Positions 56,951-64,000 of a DNA stretch of 64,000 nucleotides are shown piece by piece (the stretch's first letter is position 1; the number at the start of each line of letters is the position of its first letter). Made by a program: the position numbers and the translations under genes. Below the pieces are notes generated by a model that was not told the origin of the DNA, did no database searches, and was given only the letters and a program-made list of their open reading frames with translations. The stretch comes from Siphonodentalium dalli (Eukaryota; Mollusca; Scaphopoda; Gadilida; Siphonodentaliidae): assembly GCA_032622095.1 (NCBI GenBank), contig CP136061.1:135245587-135309586 (forward strand), in the 5' to 3' direction.

Positions 56951-57770
56951 AAGACTGCTTTAATGTGTGATATTCTAACGATATCACCTACTTTGTAGTT
57001 GAACTTTTTCTTCAATTTACTTTTAACACTAACCCTCTGTCTTATTAACCACTGACCTAGGCGAGACTCGTCTTCATTCTCTACTATTTTTGAGTTAGGG
57101 GTTGTACCCAAAGAACGATGTATAGTCTGGTTATAACTTTTCACAATATCTTGCAGAATGTCGATTTATCTGACATTATTATGTTTTATCATATAATGGA
57201 AAATCTTATGTTTTATAGTTTGTACAGTGGGTTCTGCATAATTTGCCTTAGTTTCATTTTGAGTAACAATTTGCGCTATATTAAGCCCCTGAAGGTAACT
57301 TTTTATCTGTTTGTTTGTGAATTCAGAGCCCCTGTCCATGCGGATGAGTCGGGGGGGCTACTACCACCTTCAAAAATATGTTTCAAAGCATTGAGCACAT
57401 TAATTCGCATTTTTCTCGTTATAGCTTCACACCAGATCTTCCTAGAAAAAATGTCTATCATTATTAACGCCTATGTGTAATCATTGTTCTCTTTGGAAAC
57501 ATCTTTCATATCCATAAAATCTCCGTCCCATTGGCTGTCGACAGCATTCACAATTACCCGAGACCTCGGGAATTTTCTTCTGGCACTTTTTGTTAGTGAA
57601 TAACTTTCTTGATTTTGTAGCCAATTCATAATTTTATGTTTGGAAATGATGTGTGTATTTGCTGATTTTACAGCCTGGTACAACTTTGTAGCTCTGGAAT
57701 AAGATGCAGGATGACTCGGATTAAAATAAATAGAACTCAGATATTTTTTCCAATCAGCCATAATATTCAC
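56938..57770 (-). pseudogene. Polinton retroviral-type integrase, broken
   Basis: Read on the minus strand: an N-terminal part (57770-57478) with FNPSHPASYSRATKLYQAVK, then SARRKFPRSRV and DSQWDGDFMDM, the latter holding the first catalytic Asp. An in-frame stop follows at about 57478. The core continues in the same frame, shifts frame near 57355, shows the second Asp in a MDRGSEF motif and a NETKAN segment near the expected Glu. A second stop lies near 57155. A C-terminal part reads NQTIHRSLGTTP and YKVGDIVRISHIK, the SH3-like tail typical of this integrase type. One frameshift and two stops make it inactive. Confidence 0.75.
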
Positions 57771-57840
57771 AGAGAATGTCAGAGATATCCACTGTTTCTT
57801 TTTTATCTTCGTCAGTCTACCGGCAATGATACCAGGAGGT

Positions 57841-58176
57841 CTAGATATTTGACTTTTCGTCTCTCTTATTTTCTTTTTTCTTTTTTATATATAATATTAT
57901 CGTGTATCTTCTTCGACATATTATTAGATTTATTTCCTCCTGATTTCCGATTGAGGGTACTAATAGAGGTTCAGTTGCGTCAACCGTATTAACACTCTGT
58001 TTATTTGTCGTGTCCCTTTCTTTATTCATTTCTTCTTCCAGATAACTGATATTGTTTGCTGTGATCTCTCTGTGTTCAATACTAGGGTTAGATGAAACTT
58101 TTTTGTCTTCACTTTTTTCTGTATAATTCATATATTTTTCATACGGTATCAAAACAGTTTTCTTCACCGCTTCCAT
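57841..58176 (-). pseudogene. VLIPYEKY-type Polinton ORF, degraded
   Basis: ATG at 58176; opens EAVKKTVLIPYEKYMNYTEK, a motif I associate with a conserved Polinton protein of unknown role adjacent to integrase. The later part is probably out of its original frame (IKKKKENKRDEK-type low complexity). Between it and the integrase the minus strand reads SRPPGIIAGRLTK in another frame, suggesting the original end. The family match is from recollection of motif style, so moderate at best. Confidence 0.4.
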
Positions 58177-58402
58177 ACAAAAACTTTTTCAAATTAGGTT
58201 TTACGATGTTCAGCAACAAAGAAATGGCATGTCCGTACTTATTCACACTCCTTTTCCTCACCAAGCTCACAGATTTATCACCCAAGAATATTTTAAATGA
58301 TTTATACCTCCGTAATTTTTCCTTTTGTTGAACCCTAACTGTTAAAATTTCATGTAGTAGATTGATGGTAATTTCAACTAAAACCTTCAACTGATTATTC
58401 AT
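58139..58402 (-). pseudogene. Small basic Polinton-type protein
   Basis: ATG at 58402, about 87 residues. EITINLLHEILTVRVQQKEK and LRRYKSFKIFLGDKSVSLVR, then ISLLLNIVKP, resemble the small basic protein often found between ATPase and integrase in Polintons of marine animals (pattern: helix, basic linker, LVDK-like, hydrophobic tail). It overlaps the start of the VLIPYEKY frame by 38 bp. Possibly intact but stranded in a dead element. Confidence 0.45.
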
Positions 58403-58586
58403 GATCGATGTCAATTATGCGTTTCCTTGAGACCTTGATTGGGTTGATGCCAAGAGTCTGGGAAAATTCACCTCCTTTCGTAATAACTGACTCATCGTAT
58501 CATTGTCACTCCACTCCAATACTGCCCCCTCTTATTATGTAGTGGGTATGTAAGTTTTAGGGTCTTCATTGGGAAACACGTCTGTC

Positions 58587-58739
58587 CCAAGCCTTGAAAT
58601 AGGGTGTCTGTCATTTGCAGAATGAGGTCCCCAGAGGGTGAATTTAGTGATGCTACCCCACATAGCGGGCTAGCATCATCAAATTCACCCTCTGGGGACC
58701 TCATTCTGCAAATGACAGACACCCTATTTCAAGGCTTGG
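58587..58739. mobile_element. Short palindromic MITE (CAAGCCTTG family), in the Polinton
   Basis: CCAAGCCTTGAAATAGGGTG ... CACCCTATTTCAAGGCTTGG, a nearly perfect 153-bp hairpin. TCTGT lies next to both ends, offset by one base, so a 5-bp duplication is possible. It lies between the ATPase and the small basic frame, so it inserted into the Polinton. Confidence 0.8.
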
Positions 58740-58897
58740 TCTGTTCTCAGTCTGTATTTAAGCTCAGTGTGAGGGGACATATCTATTATATGGTTTCTTC
58801 ATGCAATCTTTATATGCATAGTTAAGTTCTTTAGATTTGCCGGGATACAGCTGTCTCCCCAGTGTGGTAATTTGTGATCCATCCCTCAAATATTTTA

Positions 58898-59340
58898 ATA
58901 TTTTAATAGAATGAGATACGACGTGTTTAAGGCTATAGTTATCGCCGCCTGCCTTGGGCGTATAAATTCTGTGAAATAAATAGCACCGAAAGACAACGAT
59001 GATGAGTTTGCTGGGTAACTAGTAATTCAATTTCTTTCTGGTCAATAATACGATGCACCAAGTCGTCTAATATCAACAGATTGTATTGACCATCAGCAAA
59101 TTCTTCGATTTCTGATTGGGTAGGTAATCCTTGATGCATAACCAAATTTTTTATTGATGATTCAATTTCATCATAGAATTTTTTGGTAAATACCATAACA
59201 GTACATTATTTTCTTAGGTGGATCTCTAGAATACATTCCACTAAGATTTTGTGGGAATCTGTGGACCCATCTCGTTTTACCAGCGCCCGTTGGTCCATTG
59301 ATACAGATACTCGAACAAGGTTCGAATGGTATGACACTGA
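58898..59340 (-). pseudogene. Polinton packaging ATPase (FtsK/HerA-like), broken
   Basis: The first part (about 59340-59185, minus strand) contains a P-loop NGPTGAGKT. After a frameshift near 59180 the frame reads YDEIESSIKNLVMHQGLPT, EEFADG and NLLILDDLV (Walker B), then LFISQNLYAQG (sensor-type motif). A second frameshift near 58950 is followed by TIALNTSYLIL. The motif order is that of the A32/HerA-type packaging ATPase encoded by Polintons and related viruses. Two frameshifts make it inactive. Confidence 0.7.
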
Positions 59341-59439
59341 CACTCCATCACATTTTTCACTGTCTCCATAATATTATCACCTAGAGTTCTTATAAACATC
59401 ATTATTTGTAAATTTGATCGGTAAACAATTTTTATGGGG

Positions 59440-60417
59440 GATGTCTGTAGACTCGTTTGATGTGAGAGAGTAATTTAGGTGTCTATTAATATTAAAAACA
59501 GGTATACGAGTCAATACTGCTTTGCTTTATCTAAGAGATTACATCCTTACTTCATATGAGAATATAATACAGGTACGAGGTAAACCATTTGCTTAATCTG
59601 AGATTACAGTATTTAAATTGTCTAAGCCAGGTAATTACATTTACTTAGTATGAATTTCAATAGTTTATGTGTCTAAGCCAGGTAATTACATTTGATTAAT
59701 ATGAGATTACAGTATTTAAATTGTCTAAGCCAGGTAATTACATTTACTTAGTATGAATTGCAATAGTTTATGTGTCTAAGCCAGGTAATTACATTTGTTT
59801 AATATGAGATTACAGTATTTAAATTGTCTAAGCCAGGTAATTACATTTACTTAGTATGAATTGCAATAGTTTATGTGTCTAAGCCAGGTAATTACATTTA
59901 CTTAGTATGAATTGCAATAGTGTATGTGTCCAAGCCATGTGTTCACGTTTGCTTAATCTGAGATTACAGTATTTTAGGTGTCTTAAGTCAGGTGATCATA
60001 TTCATTTCTTAGCAAAATGTAGTTGGTACCTTCGAATTACACGGGTCACCGTGTCAATTTCACACATGTGAACTTTGAGTAAGTCACAATAGAGACACGA
60101 TGAAGAATACAGTAACCATCTAAGCCAGGTAATCACTGGTCACATAGTGATACATGACACTCAAAATATACTTACGCCCAATTTTATGGTAGACTCTCAA
60201 ATATATAGTACTATAGCACTATGATGCTCAAAAATTTAACTACGATGCTCAAAATATACTTATGCCCAATTTTAACAATGACGCTCAAATACTATAGCAC
60301 TATGACGGTCAAAATACACTTACGCTCAATTTTAACAACGACGTAAACGAGACATGTTATCTTCTCACGCATCAATTCATTCAATTGTAAAGATGTAGCT
60401 TGGTGTGTGTACCAACT
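59440..60417 (-). repeat. Polinton right terminal inverted repeat with internal expansion
   Basis: Complement of 53142-53650, enlarged by about six head-to-tail units of roughly 52 bp (TGTCTAAGCCAGGTAATTAC, ATTTACTTAGTATGAATTGC, AATAGTTTATG) between 59615 and 59960. The left repeat has no such array. Confidence 0.75.
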
Positions 60418-60922
60418 TCTTGCGTGCTGTATTTCTGAAAGTGTGACTTAAGGGGTATTACTTAAAGTTTTAATGCTCTAATCCTGTTGACACATAAATA
60501 CAGATACTGTTTATTTAGCAGGCAATGCTATATGTGCAAAATTTGGCGCTGTATCATACAACTATTGAAAACTACATAAATGTCGTCCTACCTGGCAAGG
60601 GGTTAAGCTAATGTACTAGTTTAGAAAGAGGCATGAAGGGCTTTTTTCGACATGGAAGTTTGTGTTTTTTATTTTTATGATGATAGCTTCCCTTATGTTC
60701 AGAATTTGGGCTTAAGTTCTGGGCTGATTTACCCATATTAGATATTCAGAGTTAGTTGCATGGACTGATATGTCTCCCAGCAGCTATAGAGGGTCCCACT
60801 CCCCCAACCCGTAATGGAAACCCTGTGTATAGATTAAGCGCACTTGTATGTGAATGCATAACCATGGTGGCATGGTCACAGCTTATTTTGTATGTGCAGT
60901 TATTTTATTTTTCTCATTTCAG

Positions 60923-60984
60923 ATGTCTTTTCCACTGAATGTAGTTGTGAGCAATCTATGGCTTTTTGGCCCAATAGTTTCATG
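60923..60984 (+). CDS. PM20D1: PM20D1 exon 7
   Basis: Acceptor TTCTCATTTCAG, donor GTGAGT; phase 0 in, phase 2 out. Residues 311-330 read MSFPLNVVVSNLWLFGPIVS, then TG as the start of a split codon (Trp if the next exon begins with G). This matches the family segment FP..V.LSN.WLF.P.IS. About 170 further residues, including the last metal-ligand His, must lie downstream; no exon was recognised between 60985 and 64000. Confidence 0.9.
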
Positions 60985-60998
60985 GTGAGTCTTGGTAT

Positions 60999-61058
60999 TA
61001 TTATTGGTAATTTTTCAGGATTTAGTTGGAAATATGGCTTGCTGCCATTCATCGGAAA
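60999..61058 (+). mobile_element. TA-MITE remnant, copy 7, next to exon 7
   Basis: GGTAATTTTTCAGGATTTAG and TATGGCTTGCTGCCATTCATCGG match the MITE interior. The left end is missing. A foldback element interrupts it at 61059, and the match resumes at 61937 (CGGAAAGCTCTCAGTGAGA). It starts about 14 bp after the exon 7 donor. Confidence 0.75.
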
Positions 61059-61936
61059 TATGGGAGGCCCTTTTCACATTTATTATTTATTTACGCTTAA
61101 GTGCAAATAACCTCCATCATTTGCGCTTAAGCGCAAATAGATCATATTTGCGCTTAAGTGCAAATCATTTGCTCTTAAGCGCAAATCATTTGCTTAAGCG
61201 CAAATACAAATTAATATTCATTGATTCCCCCCTGAATTAATTTTAAATGGCACAGGCCTAAACACATTACTCAAGTCTATATAGGCCCACCATGTGAGGG
61301 AAGCAATCCCCCAGTAACCCCTAGATCCATTTTATGACCATGGAAATGGTATAGATCTGTGCAGGATATGTCTCATTTATAACATATACTAGATCTCTGG
61401 GATGGAGACACAAATTCTTGGGGAAAGGGATGCTGATATAATGAAAATAGGGTTTTTTCCCCCTATTTCAAGTCAATAAGTACACCATATGAGGGAAGCA
61501 AGCCCCCGGTAACCCCCTTTTTATGGCCATGGAAATGGTATATATCTGTGCAGGAGATGTCCCTTTAATAAAATATAATAGAGCTCTGGGAGTGAGGCAC
61601 CAATTCTTGGGACACCAGGGACAGAGATGCTGATATGCATATGGAAATATGTTTTTTCTTCAACTTTGAGTCTGTATGGGGCAATTACTATGGGCCCATA
61701 ATAATATACTATGAGAAGGACTCAATCATTCACAATCAGAGGGAAGTAAGGGAGTGTTAGTTATTTGCGCTTAAGCTTAAAATGATAAATTGATAGACAC
61801 ATATTTGCGCTTAAGCGCAAATGATTTACGCTTAAGCGCAAATGATTTACGCTTAAGCGCAAATGATTTACGCTTAAGCGCAAATGATTTGCACTTAAGC
61901 GCAAATAAATAATAAATGTGAAAAGGGCCTCCCATA
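61059..61936. mobile_element. 878-bp foldback element with palindromic 21-bp repeats, nested in a MITE
   Basis: Ends TATGGGAGGCCCTTTTCACA and TGTGAAAAGGGCCTCCCATA are perfect inverted repeats continuing into TTTATTATTTATTT. Next to each end lies a tandem array of the palindrome ATTTGCGCTTAAGCGCAAAT. CGGAAA is duplicated (61053-61058, 61937-61942) and occurs once in intact MITE copies. The interior has two diverged copies of a segment with ATGAGGGAAGCAA.CCCCC.GTAACCCC (about 61291 and 61487). No coding frame. Confidence 0.85.
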
Positions 61937-62365
61937 CGGAAAGCTCTCAGTGAGAACATTAAAATGTAGTTCAATTACAAACTAAAAATTTATGTTTTGT
62001 ACCATTTATGTTAAAAAAATATAATTTATGAATCTGTCTTTGACTTCAAGAGTAGAGTCGGCTAAAACGCTTCTTGTTTCACCCCAGTGGTTGTGGTTAG
62101 TTCTAGGTGGAAAATTACCACTAGTTGTGTTGTAGTGAGAGACACATGACTGAATGAACGGGTTTTCTCGAGATGTTTTATTCTGAACAGGAAGGTCTTT
62201 TTTTGCACAATATCATGAGCATGCAAAGTTGGGAATTCAATACTCCCTACCTGGACCATCGCCCAAAATGTACGCTGTCTAAAAAGACCTTCCAGTTCAG
62301 AATCAAATGTACCACGAAAACAAGTTCATTCAGAACATGGAGCCATCATATTCGCCCATTTACCC

Positions 62366-62700
62366 AAATCTAAGCTCAACAAACTTCAAGTGATCAAAAA
62401 CAAAACCTTGAGGATGGCACTCCAAGAAAACATATGAACCCCCATCAGGACACAATACAGCCGACATACCCCCCCCTCTTCATGTTAGACTTAAAAGCCT
62501 AGCAGCCATCACTATAATTAGACTACAAGGCAGTATATTAATAGAAGAACTCAAACTCAGGAAAACACTACTGCTAAAAACAAAATATGAGCACCAGACC
62601 AGCAAGTTTTGGGATTTTACTGTGCTCCGCCGGGATAATCCTTCTCAGTGGCCTTACCAATACACATCAGATTCAATAATATAGTAATCAACAAACACAA
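62366..62700 (+). pseudogene. LINE ORF2 C-terminal remnant
   Basis: The frame from 62366 reads KSKLNKLQVIKNKTLRMALQ and, after a stop, TPIRTQYSRH, a familiar post-RT segment of Jockey/CR1-like LINEs (KLQ.IQNKALR...). RLKSLAAITIIRLQ appears in another frame at about 62490. Several stops; dead. Confidence 0.5.
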
Positions 62701-63057
62701 ACAAACAGGTCTACATCTTAAGAACTAATAAACACACAAGGTTGATTAGGATACTAATGCAATCCAGACAAACGGATGGTAAGTCTAATAATCGAAAATT
62801 CATTTCAGTTACCCATGGAACAACACCCCAAACAGGTAATTTCCACCAGACATCCCTACATGTAATCTTCAAAAAGTGCTCTGGCTGCATATCATCTGTC
62901 TAGGCAGACAGACACACTGGATAATGAATCACAATCACCAACACATACAATCCGAAACAATACCTAACACACTCATACCCTCTGAAAACACACACTAAGT
63001 AACCCAGTCTAGCCTCTGATTGCAACACACAACCAGGTCAACGGGTTCTGACACTCA

Positions 63058-63566
63058 TACAGTGGGGAATCACATGGTTTCGAGTTGACAAGTATCACCC
63101 ATTCAAAATGGCTGAGACGATCACCAACACAACCAGAAATGAGAAAAAGATAATAAACTATGATATGCCATACTACATAGCATTTTGGCAGCTACGAGCA
63201 TATGCTTTACTATTTTTCAAACAAGTTGATACCTCATTTGTGTCGAAACTCACAGTTGTTTGCTCTAACATTCTGACCAAAGTTGTCAGTCGAAGGATTC
63301 TCCTAGATGAATGGACTGGCATATTATATGAACCTCCGACTGGCAACTTTGGTCAGAATGTTATAGAAAACTATCGAGTATTTCGGAACAATTACGGTAT
63401 CAACTTGTTTTAAAGATAAACTAGCATATGTTTCCAACTGTCAAAATTCTTTGTTTTGTGTCAGTTCCCATATATTATATTTTTGTGCATTTTCGTTCAC
63501 TTCGGCCATTTTGCATGCGAAGATATGCACCAACCTCGAAACCACATGATTCCCCCCCCCCCCCAC
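63058..63566. mobile_element. Second copy of the CAYGGTG TIR element
   Basis: Left end TACAGTGGGGAATCACATGG continues like 4531 through TTTCGAGTTGACAAGTA and ATTCAAAATGGC. The right end reads ACCTCGAAACCACATGATTCC and then runs into a C tract of 14 bases, so the final bases are altered and no duplication is visible. Confidence 0.65.
63108..63413 (+). CDS. 101-residue frame carried by the TIR element
   Basis: ATG lies inside the terminal inverted repeat; the frame ends TAA at 63411. Text includes RNEKKIINYDMPYYIAFWQL, FFKQVDTSFVSKLTVVCSNI and GNFGQNVIENYRVF. The 4531 copy has similar words (FFKQADTSFVSKLAVVCSNI) but with stops. No family recognised. It could be a captured exon, or just an open stretch. 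Confidence 0.3.
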   Translation: MAETITNTTRNEKKIINYDMPYYIAFWQLRAYALLFFKQVDTSFVSKLTVVCSNILTKVVSRRILLDEWTGILYEPPTGNFGQNVIENYRVFRNNYGINLF

Positions 63567-64000
63567 AACACGATCCCAGTCACAAAGTATACCCTTCCAC
63601 TTCAACTCATACTGGAATCAACTAATATACCCACGCATGCTCAGGTACTTGCCCACAGCTCAAACAAAGACACCATTAACATGCTCAACAAAACCAGGCC
63701 AATTTGTTGACAATCCAATGCTACCAGCTGGACCTAAACTGAAAAAAAATCAGAAATCTATTAAACAATTAAACGTACTTGGCGCCCAAACACAGGTATA
63801 CCTGCAAATTCAATCGGATAACAATTTGACCCATATAACCTTATGACCAAAGGGAATTGATGAATCAATAAACACCTCACATACCCACTGTATAAAAGGC
63901 AGACCCTATTCACAACTCACCCATACAGCAAACAAGGTACTTTTTACCAAAATCGAATGTACTCGACTAGTATCAGAATGTCTTAGTGGTGGAGATATTT
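63567..64000. other. Noncoding end of window
   Basis: No exon, repeat family or RNA recognised. C- and A-rich plus strand without long frames of known type. Confidence 0.4.

Larger units (their letters stand above)
53142..60417 (-). mobile_element. Degraded Polinton (Maverick) remnant
   Basis: Long inverted repeats border the region: 53142-53650 and 59440-60417 match as complements through ACTTACTCAAGTTCACAGGTG-, TTGATGCATGAGAAGATAACATG- and CTTAGATAAAGCAAAGCAGT-type blocks. Between them, on the minus strand, lie relics of a packaging-type ATPase, a small basic protein, a VLIPYEKY protein and a retroviral-type integrase, the usual Polinton set. DNA polymerase B, protease and capsid genes are missing; at about 7.3 kb it is far shorter than the usual 15-20 kb. 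All larger frames are broken. Ends start with AG, as in Polintons, but no 6-bp duplication is visible, so exact ends are uncertain. Confidence 0.75.
48097..60922 (+). other. PM20D1: PM20D1 intron 6 (12.8 kb)
   Basis: GTGAGT donor, TTCTCATTTCAG acceptor. Holds the nested repeat insertion at 48631-50270, a TTAA element and the Polinton remnant. 48148 begins TTAACCCTTTGGCGAGTCAG, one end of a possible further TTAA element. 51060-51600 shows no feature. Confidence 0.8.

Noticed and set aside
60985-64000. Further PM20D1 exons after exon 7
   Set aside because: No segment matching the following domain (RFM..NP, NVIPP, FRIHPG-type motifs) could be read in any plus frame.

Overview
The window is eukaryotic, AT-rich, intron-bearing and dominated by repeats. 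The best inference is a bivalve or related mollusc. This rests on the style of the two animal genes, the many dispersed copies of a repeat opening GCTCACCTGAGACGAAG followed by a CCGT-type microsatellite, and the mix of DNA transposons, foldback elements and a Polinton (Maverick) remnant. The species was not identified.

Two host genes are supported. RCC2 (TD-60, an RCC1-repeat protein) is one uninterrupted frame on the minus strand at 5623-7056. PM20D1 (M20 metallopeptidase family; N-acyl amino acid synthase/hydrolase) starts head-to-head with it at 7243 on the plus strand and runs at least to 60984. Seven PM20D1 exons were placed with matching splice phases: 7243-7516, 25533-25768, 39746-39832, 43179-43315, 46826-46945, 48021-48096 and 60923-60984. 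Together they give about 331 residues; the C-terminal third lies beyond the window or was not found. The genes share a 186-bp intergenic promoter with a CCAAT box, a doubled 10-mer and a perfect DR1 nuclear-receptor half-site pair.

The rest is mobile DNA in and around the PM20D1 introns. Region 1-5600: a TTAA foldback MITE, a TA-flanked MITE, a palindromic MITE, and two small elements lying directly side by side with 5-bp and 9-bp target duplications. Intron 1 (7.5-25.5 kb): TTAA elements and an 8.8-kb foldback element (15615-24405) with satellite arms and a perfect 9-bp duplication. Intron 2 (25.8-39.7 kb): a 7.5-kb foldback element (25851-33359) whose arms are 23-bp minisatellites, with a 6-bp duplication. 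Introns 3-5: TA-type MITEs very close to exons. Intron 6 (48.1-60.9 kb): an element nested in the dispersed repeat, then a broken Polinton remnant (about 53142-60417) with long inverted repeats, relics of the packaging ATPase and integrase, an internal satellite and two hAT insertions. Past exon 7 there is a third foldback element with palindromic 21-bp repeats, nested in a MITE, and a LINE fragment.

The most novel material is (i) the set of foldback elements whose terminal inverted repeats are tandem arrays, with intact target duplications, and (ii) the placement of a palindromic TA-MITE within 80 bp of five of the six internal PM20D1 exons seen here. No tRNA, rRNA or CRISPR was supported. 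Boundaries and copy counts were read by eye without alignment software.
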